In this document: piece after piece, positions 13,278-27,149 of the stretch
Layout: each line of letters starts with the position of its first letter
How positions within the stretch are numbered: the first letter of the stretch is position 1
Origin: Ailurus styani
Taxonomy: Eukaryota > Chordata > Mammalia > Carnivora > Ailuridae
NCBI GenBank assembly: GCA_002007465.1
Contig: LNAC01000137.1
Coordinates: 1,258,350 to 1,322,349, forward strand
DNA: 64,000 bases
Direction of reading: 5' to 3'
Notes under the pieces: model-generated
What the model saw: only the letters and a program-made list of their open reading frames with translations
Told to the model about the DNA's origin: nothing
The model's database searches: none
Position numbers and translations under genes: made by a program

Positions 13278-14259
13278 TTTTTTTATGGTGAATTTCCTTT
13301 AGGTTTCAGATAACCTTCAGATCGTGCATGTATCCTAGTCATTAGCAATAGCTACAGGATCTTAAAGAAACATTAAAGTTCAGACATATAATTAAATGTC
13401 TCTTTCCCTCCAATTTCCTCACATGAACACAGAGTTAACACTGCAGAGACATTCATAACCTCAGACTTTAGAGTCATGCATGTCTGTTAGATTCCTGAGC
13501 CTTTCATGCTTTCATTTCTGCCTGAAATGCTTTCTGGGTTAGGGGGGGAAGAGAGGACAGGCTATGAAGAAATGAAAGAGTTGTTTAAAACAGAAACAAG
13601 TATATCTTTATTTGAGCTTTTTAAAACTCAAGAAATAGACATTTGGTTATTTAATATATTAATATATGACATATGGGTGCTGTGGATACAAATGAGTATT
13701 ACTATGCAGATATCACTATATGGGTATGACAGTGTTTTCTTGACCTTTCTGACATCTTTGTTGGTTATAGATCCATAGTCGTGTCTTCCATTCTAGGTAT
13801 ATCTGCATTAAAAACTAAGTATCTGCAAACTGAAGTCAAAGAAGAATAGTGTTGTAAATTTTTTTTGATGTTTTAAAATATTTTGATCCTCTTCACACAG
13901 CTTGTGTTACATGGCACTAAAGAAGCCTTTTATCAGGAAAGAAACTCTCCAGAACATATGCTGATGGATCATAGTATTTTAACCAAACACACACCAAAAA
14001 AAAAAGGTTCTTTCTCATCTTTTTTTTTTTTCCATATTGAAGGGAGTTTTCCAAATGAAGGGTTTCACGTAGGTTGTCTCCAGGTCAGTTCACTCCTGCA
14101 AGGCCTTGGCTAGTCATCAGTGGACACCCCCATCCTACCTCACTTACCTTTAGCCTCCCACACCCGCTCTGTGCCTTGGAGTTAGGATTTTTGTGAAAAT
14201 TGTATGGGCTGGGGGCACTTGTCGTTAAAGAAATTTGATAGGGATCCTTTGGAAAACCA

Positions 14260-14800
14260 AAGAAGTTCTTTTGAAATATGAATATTTCTCCCTAATTGCA
14301 GTAACTGTTGTACAATTATGGTCAGTTCGTGCATCGGCTTGAATCAGCCTCTATCTGCCGAAAAATGGTTAAGACAGGGGAGATGTTCAGAGCTACCCTA
14401 TACTTTTGAAAACATGACCAATGTCATGCACAGAAACAAATTTAACAACATCTGAAACAGATGCCATAGCTGATTTATCTGAGGATATAAAAAATATCGA
14501 TCCTTTGATTGGTATCTTTTTTTCATTATGTCAATATTTCTACAAAAATTGTAAGTTCCTAAAGAAAGTATAGCTTTGAAATAGAATCATCAGGTCAACT
14601 TAATAGACAAAGGGAAACAAGCATTTGTAGGAATCCATAATTGCTGAAAAGCTACATTCAAATTAAAAATAGCATTTTGGAGCCCTGGCAAAAACAAAGC
14701 CAAGCCAACAAACAACCCCGCCATTATTACAATAGTGTTCTTTTTCAAGTACGCCTTTGTTTGTGCATTTACATGTTTTCATTTTGACCTAAATAAGAGA
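14260..14800. promoter_or_regulatory. Possible conserved noncoding block just before the ELP4 last exon
   Basis: It is AT-rich but not repetitive, and contains words such as ctaattgcagtaactg, acaattatgg and aacatctgaaacagatg (E-box-like flanks). It lies about 0.3-0.8 kb upstream of ELP4 exon 10 and about 7 kb past the PAX6 stop. The call rests on texture only. Confidence 0.22.
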
Positions 14801-15067
14801 AATCTTAATGTGTTTAGGTTTGGACTCTGGAGACGTTCCACTAAGATCCCTAGTCCACTGTCTGAGATGGCTAGAATTTGTAAAACCTAGTAGGAAGAGG
14901 ATGTGATTATATTGGGTCTCGGTCTGAAGAACTGTTTTAGTAGGAATTTCATCTGCAAGACTAAATGCTGATCAACAGAGCATAATATTGTATTCTGGAG
15001 TGTGCTAGCTAAAGCAAAATTAATTTTTTTTCTCTTCATTCTTTCCTTCCAAAATCTTCTGCCACAG

Positions 15068-15199
15068 CGACTGCATTTGCCTCCAGACTTGTCAGACACA
15101 GTGAGCCGCTCAAGCAAACAGGATCTGGCAGAATCCTCCACGCTGCTGGGCCCAGGCTGTGGCATGATGGCCGGAGGCAAGCAGCACCTGGACTTCTAG
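15068..15199 (+). CDS. ELP4: ELP4 terminal coding exon (Elongator subunit 4, C-terminus)
   Basis: The plus-strand frame after the acceptor ccacag encodes [18 protein letters not shown], continues to [16 protein letters not shown], and stops at TAG 15197-15199. This is the conserved C-terminus of ELP4. ELP4 forms the RecA-like hexameric ELP4-5-6 part of Elongator, which supports wobble-uridine modification of tRNAs (established knowledge). The exon encodes 43 residues in phase 0. The upstream exons lie outside the window. In mammals ELP4 runs toward PAX6, which matches the gene order here. The acceptor has a good pyrimidine tract (ttttttttctcttcattctttccttcc). Confidence 0.93.
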   Translation, partial: RLHLPPDLSDTVSRSSKQDLAESSTLLGPGCGMMAGGKQHLDF

Positions 15200-15475
15200 C
15201 GAATTCTCCTTAGTCGTTGCATGCAGAATTATATGACACCCTAATTATGATTGCTAATAGCTTCTGTAAATATTTTTCTTAACGATTTGACCCTCCAATC
15301 CTTGAAAAACGGTTAGGATTGCAAAATGAGGCCACCACTCTTCATTTTCCTTACCCAACTTTTTATGCAGAAAGAGTACAGCAAGACTACTTTCATTTTA
15401 AAATTTTGTTTTATGCTGTATTTAGAGAAAGCAGATAGTTTTATTTTTAAATAAAATGTCAGAAACTCAAAGTGC
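15200..15475 (+). other. ELP4: ELP4 3'UTR
   Basis: This is AT-rich sequence after the ELP4 stop. It contains AATAAA at about 15450-15455, followed by a GT-rich element (gtgtacgtgtgtt near 15492). The likely cleavage site is about 15470-15480. The 3' end is inferred from these signals only. Confidence 0.6.
15450..15455 (+). terminator. ELP4: Candidate ELP4 poly(A) signal AATAAA
   Basis: A canonical AATAAA about 250 nt past the stop, with downstream GT-rich sequence at 15492-15504. Another AATAAA-like word (ataataaaatg) near 15686 is an alternative. Confidence 0.5.
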
Positions 15476-16499
15476 CTCACAGTGGTCATTAGTGTACGTG
15501 TGTTAAGGCACTTCGTTCATGAGAAGTGCATATTACAACACATAATGTACAAAATTGTGTGAAATTCACAATTGCATATGAAAAACGTTTTCTTCTGATT
15601 TCTGAAAAAGTCACTTGCCACCAAAAAATGCTAAGGTTTTTTTTGTAAAATGAAAATTTCACTTGCTAATATATGTGAAGACTATAATAAAATGAATTTG
15701 TATTTATGCATCCTGTTATTAAATTGATGAATACAAAATAATATTTGGGGATTAAGATTCCATTAAAGATCAGTAGTCTATCGTAGTAGTTAATAAATAT
15801 AAAGAACTTGAGTGACAGAAAGCATAGAAAAAGAAGTTGATGGTCTTCTGTTTAGTAATCCTAAACAATTGAAGTCAGCACTATGAAATTACGTCAACAG
15901 ACATAATTCAGGATTGAAATTCAAACTGACAGCTACATTAACACTAGGGGAAAGCCTGTATTGAAGCCTGGTGAGAGATTTTTACAGAACACAGGTCTGA
16001 GACAAAGTAGCAAACTGAAACTAACTCAGATTTCCATTGCATCAGGTAACCCCTTTGTAAATTAGGAATGTTGGTTGGGTCTGCACGTTTATAACCACAC
16101 AGACATATATTTGGGGGGTAGGTAGCACAATGAACCAGTTTTCATATAAAACACTAGGTTTTTGAATCCTAGTTCCATATTTTCAAAGCTTTTGACAAAT
16201 AGACAAAAAGTGAAGGTTAGAAAGTAACTTGGATTTAAGTAAAGAATCTCAATTTTTAAAAAGCTGCTTCCCATCCATTAGGAGAAACTGAATTTCTAAA
16301 ATGCATCTTCAGTGATGTTAGAATAAATTTTGAAGCAGTTATAACTAGCATTTTTAAGCAGTTTGCTTGTAATATACCACAAATTATACTTTATTTGTTC
16401 TTGACAACATTGTAGAAAACAAAGACTAGGTTTTTAAAACTGTCTAACCAATATGATGAATGTCAGTCACTTAAAAAAAAAACCCACTGTAGCATAAAC
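15476..16499. other. Intergenic gap between convergent ELP4 and PAX6
   Basis: About 1 kb of AT-rich DNA separates the inferred 3' ends of the two tail-to-tail genes. I see no ORF, repeat or RNA gene of note in it. Confidence 0.6.
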
Positions 16500-16516
16500 A
16501 CACACTGTATACAGGT

Positions 16517-16522
16517 TTTATT
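16517..16522 (-). terminator. PAX6: PAX6 distal poly(A) signal
   Basis: tttatt on the plus strand reads AATAAA on the minus strand, within CTGAATAAAACCTG. Cleavage is expected about 15-20 nt further left, near 16500. Confidence 0.7.
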
Positions 16523-18789
16523 CAGAATTAGAATAATTGAATCAATGACAGTGATTCGCCAGGATGTCAAATCTCTCCATCATGTCCTGTCACTACCAGT
16601 TTATTTTTTGTGCACAAAATCAAAAAGACAACTATTTTGTCACCCGCTATTTTATTAGTACTAAAAATCAGGTTTCTTCTATTTTTTTTAAGAACGTCTG
16701 GTTTAATTTTTTCACTTCTTTTAATTCAAAAGACACAAATTCTTCCCCATTTTCTTTTCAAAATAAAGTTTCAGAATTGATCTGTCAGTTAAAATTAAAG
16801 GGCTTTTATATTAAGCAAGGGTGCTTTTAAAATTTAAAGCAACTTCAAAAAATCAATTTAGTCCATAGATAATAAATAATGTGCAGATACTCCACAAAAG
16901 CTTTGCTATGTCCTTTGAAAGCATTGTGAACAATCTGAATAAATTCAAATGAATATTTTAGTTGGCTTATTATTTTAATAACTCTAACCTTTTTCTTACC
17001 ATGTTGTGATTCATTTTATACAAACACACAACGGAACAATTATATAGCATTTGACTCTGAAAAGGAAATGTGAGGTCATCAGATATGTAAATTGCTTGTC
17101 AAAAATACTTAATAGGTCATTGATTTACTACCCTGGCTACCATATCTATAAAATTAACTCCCAATTACTAGTTAATATATGCTTTACAAATAGATAAATA
17201 CCATAAAAATTGAATGTGCATATTTGAACCCTTATTTTAAATATAAAAGAAACTTTTCAAACTCAGTAAAAGTGCATGTTGAACAATAATTGTAGCTGGG
17301 CTTTCCAAAACTCAGATCCAAGTGCTTTGTTGTTCTGATTCACTAGTCAGGCTTTGCAGAAAAGAAGCTACAGAGGGATGTATATTTTCATTTTCCTCTG
17401 ATAAAAACCCACTCTAAAAATGTGTTTTCCTTTCTTCTGGAAACATTACCAATTATTGGTATGATATTAACTTGCTACCCAAAAATACTGGTCTTCAGTG
17501 ATGCTACAGTAGGTATACAGACCATTTTGATACATTATAAACTCCATTAACAGATTTCTTTTCAATCATCAACTTGTCTCAAAGATATAAATATTTAAGT
17601 AACAGTGCCAAACATAGTATTTGAAATGTCCTCATATCTTTTAAATGTTTCTAAAACTTCATAACCCTACCTAGTATTCATTTCTTACACTAGATTTGCC
17701 TTTCTTTAACATGAGGTAAATATTTTGAATACCGCACCCTGTTCTCAGATGCTGAGGTTCTAAGACCTTCTGAATTTCTTTCTAGTAGCCACCAGACAAT
17801 TTCCACTTTTCTCTTCCTCCTCTTCCATTTATTTGTTATCTCTGCCTCCAGGATCTGCAAATACTAACACTAGACCAAAAAACAACAACAACAAAACTTC
17901 AAAAGGAAGCAACATTCTGCATGCAATCAATTCCCTTTTAAAGAATCAGACACATGCATACACATACAAAAGGGAAGGGGGGGACCCCACTCATTTGTTT
18001 AGAGCCCATTACGAATGTCATTTCTAAAACGTCCTGTTAATGCTTTCCAAAAATAGTCACCATCAACACCATCAAACTTTAATACTAACCCTAAGTTCTT
18101 GCACTTTGAACTTTAAAAATGAGCAGTGAAATCATGTTAGGACCAGGCAAAAAACAAAAACAAACAAAAAACGCTACAGATGAGGTTTTTTCTTGAGAAA
18201 CAGAAAAGGGAAACAGCCTTGGTGAGCCAAACTATAGAGAGTTGAAAAGCATTTTTTAAAATCTTGTTAACATTAAGGCCCAGAGCAAAAAGAAATAAGT
18301 AGAAGAATATAGACACCATCCCAAGATGGCAAAAATTCACAAAACAAAGATAAATCTTACTACTATGTAAGGGAATTTGAGGAAAGGTAGTTCTGTCACC
18401 TGGGGGGGGGGGGTAGGCAGAAATGATTGTATGAGCCACCTCAGGAAGCCAGCTGTTTACCAGGTAAGAGTTAGGAGGCCCAGCTTTTTTGGGGGGAGGG
18501 GGGGCGGAATATTCTGGAAACTCGTAGTAAAAAGCAGTTTTTACTCAGAGTAATTTGTTTCCTATTCAAACACTCAGCTCTAATTCTGTTCACCTGGTCT
18601 CCCTAAGTCCATCAAGTTTGGAGAAAAATCATAGGCTGTGAGTCTTGAGATTCTACTGAGGACTACACAGGTAGGTAGATAGATGGTCACCATCCTGGAA
18701 GATGGCATCCAAGCCTCCCTGCAGTGTTCTCATGGATAAATATATAAATATACCTATCAGTAAATAAATAAAAATAAATTATTTCAGCG

Positions 18790-19340
18790 ACGACAAGTAA
18801 AAGGCCATCACCTCCAAGGCCCTGCTTCCACATGGCGCCTGCCATGTTGGCCCCCGGGGGAGCGCCTGGAGCTCCATTCAGAAGGACAGCTCATCTCCCT
18901 GGGGTGAGGGCAGAAGGCAAGGCAGCCACACAGCCCTGGCAGTCCTGACCCTGGGAGGACACGGATACGTGCCCGAGTGCGCGTGAGCACACAGACGCTC
19001 TGCAGGCACAGCACTCACCACAGCCCCCCGCACCCACCCACATCCCCAGCTCCGGCACCCAGAGCGCCCCACCCAGATCTCCAACGTCTGGGCTCTCTGC
19101 ACCACAGAGCCATGGGCCAGGCCTGGCTTCCTGACCCTGGCCCACATCAGAGCCATTTGGAAAGTGTCCCTCCTTGCAGGGAAGAAGTGAGCCAGCCAGC
19201 AGCTGCAGCACGCACCGCACAGCCCTTCTCCGACAGTGCCCCGGGCACATGTCCCTCAGGGTATAGAGGCTGCGCAATGTCAGGAGGTAGAAGTATGTGC
19301 ACAGGCAAGTGTGCCGACCCTGCGTCCGTGTGCACACTGC
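18790..19340. other. PAX6: GC-rich block inside the PAX6 long 3'UTR
   Basis: The GC content is higher than in the rest of the UTR, with overlapping spurious ORFs on both strands (for example 18891-19424). I see no protein family in any frame. I read it as UTR sequence. Confidence 0.5.
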
Positions 19341-19839
19341 AGAAGTGTGCAAGCGTGTCGTGAAGGCTGCCACTGAGTCCACGGCCACGCACACATACAT
19401 ATATATAAAAACCGCAATCAACACAGGAAGGTGTCTCTAAACGTGCAGCAACTCTGGTGGAGTAAAACGACTGATACATAGCATGCCACAGAGATGAATC
19501 ACAGTTATCTGTTCCCAAGTAAGCCCTTCACCAGAAAAGAGTGGATGTTGAACGAGAAGGCTCTTTCTTAAAGCCTCCAATTAATTTCTATATTTCTGAC
19601 CATTTGCCTTTGGGGATTCAAAACAAAACAAAACAAAAGAGCAGAGTACAATTCAGTGGAAGGGTGTCTTTGTCCCCAGAGCTTTCTGCCTGTGCAAGCA
19701 TTTCATCTAGACGGCCAGAACCCCCAGCCCCTGACTGAACTTCGCAGAAGAAAACTTATCTATATTGACTTATATGTTACACAGAACAGACAGAAATAAA
19801 AGTCTCAGACAGGCCCTTTTTCACCCAACAAAGCCTTAT

Positions 19840-20130
19840 TTTTTCCATCCATTGCTGGGGCTCAAGCACTCCTGCCCTGCGTGCCGCCACTTTAAACATG
19901 ATCAGATCTGTGCTTCATTGCAAATAACAGCTGACCGACAATAGGCCCTGCTTCATAGATTTGGGAATGTTTGGCTTAAGCTGCCAATGACTGAAGGCCT
20001 TTAGCTCCCATCGGCCAGTCACAGTCCGCTTTGTTGTTGTCTGTTGATGTGTCTGTGCTCATTATTCCTTGACATGCAACATCCCCCCTCCACCCTCCAA
20101 CCATCCACAACCGCACAGAAAGCGAGATTC
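19840..20130 (-). promoter_or_regulatory. PAX6: Conserved-looking block in the PAX6 3'UTR
   Basis: It contains Sox-like acaac/ttgttgttgt motifs (about 20031-20040), a cattgcaaataacag word and a tgccaatgactgaagg word, with little simple repeat. It resembles a conserved segment of the mammalian PAX6 UTR from memory. It could act in RNA or as a DNA enhancer. This is inference. Confidence 0.4.
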
Positions 20131-20937
20131 AAATGGGAACAGCTGTAGTGGTTCAATGGGAAATGATGCCTCTTGTGCAAAGGGGAGGGAGAGAGAAAAG
20201 GGAGAGGACCTATTTGAGAAAGGCGACAGCTTTCAGAGAGTCTTGTATAAGAAATCTACTTTTGAATATACTTCAGTGAAATCTCTGTTGAAATAGGCCG
20301 ACAATGGAAATCTACCCAGATTGAAAATGCCAGCCCTAATTCCAAAGACAATTCCTAGTTAATAGCTTGTTGCATTTTTAAATTATTTCTAGACTTTGAG
20401 TTTTTGAACTAAATGGCTAGCTGGGGAATGTGACCATTTTATATGTATGTTGTGGGTACAGATGGGCACAGATCTACACATAGCTTTAAGTGGAATTTTT
20501 TTCCTAACACATCTCGAATTAATGAAATGATAAGAATTATTTCTTTAAGAATTAGAGTATGCATGAAAGGAATCATTGGTTTAGAATGATAATCTAACAT
20601 GGAAACAAAATTTGTAACACCACACTATAAGGTTAAAAAGAAAATAGTATAATAAAGGAAATACAAAGGCTTTGGCATGGTTTTTACAATCAACAATGGT
20701 TAATTTTGATATGTAGTTGTGAACAACTTCAAAACACTTAAGTTTAAAACTCTTGCAAGCACTTTTAATTGATTAGGAATGAATTCTAGATGCACAAAAT
20801 GATTGGACTGTGAACAGTAATACAACTATATCTAAGAACAATTAATTTTTGCTGGCCAAAAAAGAAAACGTATGATTGCATGAAAATGTGTATAAAACAT
20901 CTATAGAGTATTCTTGTCAAATATAAATGAAATTAAC

Positions 20938-20943
20938 TTTATT
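20938..20943 (-). terminator. PAX6: PAX6 proximal poly(A) signal
   Basis: tttatt on the plus strand is AATAAA on the minus strand (CTATAATAAAGTTAATTTC), about 690 nt past the stop. It would give the short mRNA form. ATTAAA at about 20764-20769 is a weaker alternative. Confidence 0.65.
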
Positions 20944-21627
20944 ATAGAAATCATTCTGAGGATTTCTAGGGAAGACAAATACTTACATTTTGACATAAAA
21001 CAAATTGGATTTTATCGAAGACACACTCTACCTTTTAGCTATCAACTTTTTCTTCCTTGAATTTATATCTTACCCTCTTTTGCACATAAACTTCATCTGT
21101 TAACAACCTTTGGAAAACCAACAGATATTCTTACATAAATCTAGTGCATGTTGTTCCAGGTTTAATTATATGCAAAGGAATGATACAAACTTGGAACATC
21201 AGTCCATAAACTATGAACAGATGGGTAGAAGTATTTGATATATCTTGATAAAACTCTTAAATTCGTGGCAAAGCTTGTTGATCATGGTTTCCATTTTTTT
21301 TTAAACAACTTCATGACCAACACAGATCAAACATCCATCCAGTCTACATTGTTCTTTTTTTCATAACATACAAATGCCCATTTACAAATAATACACCAAA
21401 ATGAATAAAAGTTTGGATACCAAAATGAAGATTTGTTCCAACTGATATCGTGCCTTCTGTATACAAAGGTCCTTGTTTCAAGTCCATTCCCCAGTGGTAC
21501 AATACAGGACACAATTGCAGAACTGAAGTGCTTCTAACAACCATTTTTCTTTCCTTCCTGAACGCCCAACTGTTGTGTCCACATAGTCACTGACTGAATT
21601 AACACAATATATCCTTTTTTTTTTTTT

Positions 21628-22412
<785 letters not shown>

Positions 22413-22563
22413 CTGTGGAAGTGGTGCCCGAGGTGCCCATCGGCTGACTGTTCATGTGTGTCTGCATATGTGGGGGGGTATAGGTGTCATAACTCCGCCC
22501 GTTCACCGAAGGGCTGGTGGGCAGCATGCAGGAGTACGAGGAGGTCTGGCTGGGGACTGGGGG
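22413..22563 (-). CDS. PAX6: PAX6 exon 12 (residues 345-395)
   Basis: 151 nt in phase 0, encoding [18 protein letters not shown] through [22 protein letters not shown]. It belongs to the Pro/Ser/Thr-rich transactivation domain that recruits coactivators. Donor ACAG|GTGAGC, acceptor CTCTCAG. The length equals the usual mammalian exon. Confidence 0.97.
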
Positions 22564-24437
22564 CTGAGAGGAGAAAGGCAAACCGATGGTTACCGAGAAG
22601 CACATCCCACGGCCACATCCCCAGGCTTTCCCCTCCCCAGGAACTGTGCCAACAAGCTGGATCATTAAAGATGTCCTCATGTAGAGTACCGGAATTCCAA
22701 AGGATGGCTTGGCAATCGGACCTCCAACCAGTCCTTCCACTGACCACCGCTAGAGTAAAGTTTCCCAAGAGTACTGTACATTCAGACCACTGACTAGATG
22801 GTGGACGCTCTCCATAAAACTAATAGGGTTTTCATCCATTTTCATCTTGGACCTCTGCTGGCCTCTGCAGAGAAGCTATAGCATGAGGACTTCCATTAAA
22901 ACATACCCCCTCTCCTGTAAATCCAGTCTATTTGGGAATCTAGTGACCACCAAATCCTGTATGTCAAGCTTTGGGCAGAGACCTGTGAGGGAATTCTCCA
23001 GAAAGTCTGCTCCAGAGACTCTGGGGGACTTTCATGGTTGGAGTCATGGAACTAAAGATTCTTTGAAGAGGCAGATCAGTAATGATCTTGGATTAAAATG
23101 GTCAGAAGTGTCAGTAAATACCTAGCTCCATCCTGAGAATTAGCTGTGACTTCCTTATAGATCTAAAAACCCAGATGGGATTCTACCCTTAAAACTGGGT
23201 CGCTACTGTCTAAGTGTTTGGACTGGTGGTATTGAGGAGGTAAAGCTTTCTCCTCAGTGAATAAGAAATACGCAGCGCTGACACAAAATCCCTCATGAGC
23301 TCACATGGAGCTATGCCAGGGCAAAAGATTGGGATGAATTAATAGAAACATAATGCCAGGAAAAAGGGAGATGATAGCACTACTTTGCTCTGCAAACTGC
23401 AGAAATGTTTAACATTTCAAGATTCACCCTCTCAGAAAGGGTGACCCAGTAGAGAAGGTTCAGCGGAAGACACCAACCCCTTGTAAAATGGTTGAAGAGT
23501 ATGGTCAACAAGATGAACTGATGGACAGACAGACCAGCACCCGCCCCCCAGCTCCAAAATTCAGACAGTACATTTTCTCTGAACAGTAAAATTATTAATA
23601 ACTTTTTAATTTTCTTTATGCTTTTATGAATGCATATGTTTTGTTTTATAGAAGTTGTGTAACTTTTAAAAGTTAGTGTTTAAAATAAATTGACCCCACA
23701 CCAGTCAATAGGTGGAAACAACCTTAACAGAATGGTAGCACCTATATAATTGCTTCTAAATGTTTTCTCATATACAAATTTTGTTATCTTGGCAAAAACC
23801 TAGATGTCGCTATAATTTGCAAAACCAAACAAGACACTCAGCGGCCTCATTGAAGTCAGAGGATGACTGCTAACATCAGGTTCAAAGAGGCAAGCAGGCC
23901 TTGAGGGCCCTGCCAGAATTTCAGCTTGCATTTGTTTCTAATTCCCAAAATCATTTCCTCTAGGCAACCTGACTTCTGGAAAATTCCAAAGCAGTTGTAG
24001 TAATACCAACCAATGGGCTGTTAATCCCTTAAGATACATTAATTGCACTATGGCTGCTAATATTCAGATGCAATAAAAACCAACATGTGAATAAATTCCT
24101 CTGAAGTTGCTTATGTAGCTGCTCCTATTTTGGTCTGAAGACTGTGAAACATTTATTTTGCTGTTATTTGGAGTTGAAATTCATCAAAAGACGTTCAAGG
24201 GTGAGTAAACAATCTATGTAACCCCAGCACTGTTTCCAGCAGGGGCTCAGCCTGGCCAATCTCACACCATCAAGCATCTTCCAAGGACTGCTCAAACAGG
24301 AGTCCTGACAAAGTCAGCACAGAAAGCCCACCAGAAGATTAATTTTTTTCCCCCATGAAGAATCCATCCAGGTCCAAAGTTGTAGTACACCCCACCTTCC
24401 CTATGTAACTCCCATCTGAAAGCCTAGTACAGGACCT

Positions 24438-24515
24438 CGCACATGTAGGAGCAGATAAGCATTATGAGCAGCCGATCTGACAGGAGAGGAGCAGATAACC
24501 ATTAGCAGCCGATTT
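24438..24515. repeat. Local duplication (about 45-nt unit, partial)
   Basis: The words aggagcagataagcattatgagcagccgat (about 24448) and aggagcagataaccattagcagccgat (about 24487) are near-copies. They form a small imperfect tandem duplication in intron 11. Confidence 0.6.
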
Positions 24516-25054
24516 AAGAGGAGAGGCTGGCTGTCATACCAAGTGAAGAACATCAGTGCCTCCAGGCAGCCAGCATGCCACAAACTCATGGTGTAATTCA
24601 TGGCAAAGATGTACTCAATTTTTAGCAAATACCTCTATTCCATTTTTTATTGTGAGATACAGAGGAAAACTCATTGTTCCTCTCTATTAAAGTATATCCC
24701 ACCATGCAAATATAAATCTTATTTCTGATCCTTTCTCCTTCCTCACTAGTTTATCACATATACTCTAAATAATACCCAAAATGGGTCCACAGGTTATGTA
24801 TTCATTAATATGAACACCACAATATAAACCCAAATTTATGTATACTCTAAGCCCTTCCTATCTAATAAGGTGCCAGAATTATTTCCACTTTCTGGCACCC
24901 GAAATATGCCCCATCCCCAACGTTATCAAGCTAACTAACATTCTTTCTGAGCAAAAGGCAGATTAACTTGGTTTTCATGGTTTTTTCAGAGCCTGAATCC
25001 ATCAACCCATCAATCCAACTGAAAGACTGGATTGACTGTTAAAACTTGACTGGT

Positions 25055-25275
25055 GGGGCCCCTGGGTGGCTCAGTCGTTTAAGCGTCTGCCTTTGGCCCA
25101 GGTCATGATCCCAGGGTCCTAGGATCGAGCCCCCCATTGGGCTCCCTGCTCAGCAGGAAGCCTGCTTCTCCCTCTCCCTCTCCCCCCACTTGTGTTCCCT
25201 CTCTCGCTGTGTCTCTCTCCGTCAAATAAATAAATAAAATCTTTAAAGAAAGTAATGTTATTGTTAAAAAAAAAA
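25055..25275 (+). mobile_element. Carnivore SINE in PAX6 intron 11
   Basis: Head ggggcccctgggtggctcag, B-box-like gatcgagcccccc, CT-rich middle and the tail caaataaataaataaaatctttaaag, followed by an A13 run at 25266-25278. It is antisense to PAX6, 144 nt outside exon 11. It is the only SINE I recognise inside the PAX6 exon-intron body. Confidence 0.92.
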
Positions 25276-25418
25276 AAAGCAAACTTAACTACAGACAATC
25301 GCCACGGCCAGAAAGGCTCCCAAGGGCGCACGCGTGGCCAGTGAGGTCTGCAGGCCCTGACCCCTTCTCACTTCTTGTCCCAAGCACCCGGGACACAGGC
25401 AGCCGCGGCCTCACTTAC

Positions 25419-25534
25419 TTGCATAGGCAGGTTATTCGCCATGGTGAAGCTGGGCATGGGCGGCAAAGCGCTGTACGTGTTGGTGAGGGCTGTGTCTGTC
25501 CGGCCCAACATGGAGCCTGAGGTGAAGGAGGACA
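25419..25534 (-). CDS. PAX6: PAX6 exon 11 (residues 306-344)
   Basis: 116 nt encoding (V)[19 protein letters not shown], then [19 protein letters not shown]. It is part of the transactivation domain. The acceptor is CTGCAG|TG, so Val306 is split across exons 10 and 11. Donor CAA|GTAAGT. Confidence 0.97.
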
Positions 25535-25630
25535 CTGCAGGAGGAAGACACCACAGAAAGTCATGCTGAGAGTCAGGGCCCGGGCAAACAGGTGAAGCGC
25601 ATTTATGAGCAGTGTGAATGTTCAAATTAC

Positions 25631-25781
25631 CAGGCGTGGTGGGTTGTGGGATCGGTTGGTAGACACTGGTGCTGAAACTACTGCTGATGGGGATGTGACT
25701 GGGGGTGTTGCTGGCCTGTCTCCTCTGGTTCCTCAGTTTTTCTTCCCTTCTCCATTTGGCCCTCCGATTAGAAAACCATAC
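25631..25781 (-). CDS. PAX6: PAX6 exon 10 (residues 256-306; homeodomain recognition helix)
   Basis: 151 nt encoding [19 protein letters not shown] and then [20 protein letters not shown] through QPTTP. It completes helix 3 of the homeodomain, which contacts the major groove. Serine at homeodomain position 50 (residue 259) is the paired-class signature. Acceptor TTCCAG, donor CCTG|GTAATT. The introns on both sides are short (96 and 234 nt). Confidence 0.98.
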
Positions 25782-26015
25782 CTGGAAATCAGATGGAACA
25801 GGTCAGGCCTGTGCCTACCCCCAGCTTACCCTCCCCACTGGTGCCTCCAATGCCCCTCACCCCCAGGCCCCATCCCCCAGGGGCAGCAAATCATTTAGCA
25901 GACTGAATCTTTCACTGTTTATAGAAATGAATGGTGTTCCTTAGAAGCACCTCTGTCTCCAGAAAGGGCAAATGGTAGGCGTCACAAAGCATGAAACCAC
26001 ATGGCCCCTGGGTAC

Positions 26016-26098
26016 CTGTATTCTTGCTTCAGGTAGATCGATTTTGGCTGCTAGTCTTTCTCGGGCAAACACATCCGGATAATGGGTTCTCTCAAACT
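26016..26098 (-). CDS. PAX6: PAX6 exon 9 (residues 228-255; homeodomain helices 1-2)
   Basis: 83 nt encoding (E)[19 protein letters not shown] and then DLPEARIQ. Acceptor TTCCAG|AG, donor ACAG|GTACCC. Glu228 is split with exon 8. Length and sequence are those of mammalian PAX6. Confidence 0.98.
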
Positions 26099-26881
<783 letters not shown>

Positions 26882-27149
26882 TCACCAAGACATTCCCTAG
26901 GTCACTTAAGTGTCAGCCTTCTCCTAATAAAAGACATTAATGACATAAGTTATCTTTCTTTCTCTCTTTTTTAAATCAAGTTTGTATCTTTTCAACTGTT
27001 TTTGTCAAGAAGAGACTGTACAATATAGACATTACGGAGTAGCATGTCTTTGAATAACAAAACACGCGCTGAAGTTTCCAGTTAAAATAGTCTCTTAAAA
27101 CTAACCTTGAGTCCCAAATGCCTCACTCAGTTCCCTTTCCCTACAGAAT

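Larger units (their letters stand above)
1..15067 (+). other. ELP4: Last intron of ELP4 (3' part)
   Basis: This is AT-rich noncoding DNA directly before the ELP4 terminal exon, whose acceptor (ccacag) ends at 15067. I found no coding exon in it. It holds an L2 remnant, MIR remnants, five SINE copies and a CA-type microsatellite, listed separately. In mammals the last ELP4 intron is very long and carries distant PAX6 enhancers (established knowledge). The best-known ones lie farther from PAX6 than this window reaches, so I assign none here. Stretches not listed separately (for example 1-2200, 2500-4300, 5000-6180, 7300-9100 and 11100-13200) show only unremarkable intronic sequence with short chance ORFs. 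Confidence 0.85.
16500..21627 (-). other. PAX6: PAX6 3'UTR (long form)
   Basis: About 5.1 kb follows the stop codon on the minus strand. It has a proximal poly(A) signal at 20938-20943, giving a 3'UTR of about 0.7 kb, and a distal one at 16517-16522. The sequence around both signals resembles the human PAX6 3'UTR as I remember it, including the GAATAAAA followed by CTGTATACAG at the distal end. Inside are AT-rich stretches, a GC-rich stretch (18790-19330) and a G12 run at 18403-18414. The ORFs within it are not convincing. Confidence 0.8.
22564..25418 (-). other. PAX6: PAX6 intron between exons 11 and 12
   Basis: A 2.9-kb GT-AG intron. Its AT-rich middle (about 23580-24160) looks unique and carries TAAT words. 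A SINE sits at 25055-25275 near the exon 11 side. A short near-tandem repeat around 24440-24515 contains gaggagcagataa(g/c)cattag twice. No coding content. Confidence 0.9.

Noticed and set aside
18891..19424. 177-codon minus-strand ORF in the PAX6 3'UTR
   Set aside because: It sits downstream of the PAX6 stop within a GC-rich UTR block, overlaps equally open frames, and resembles no protein.
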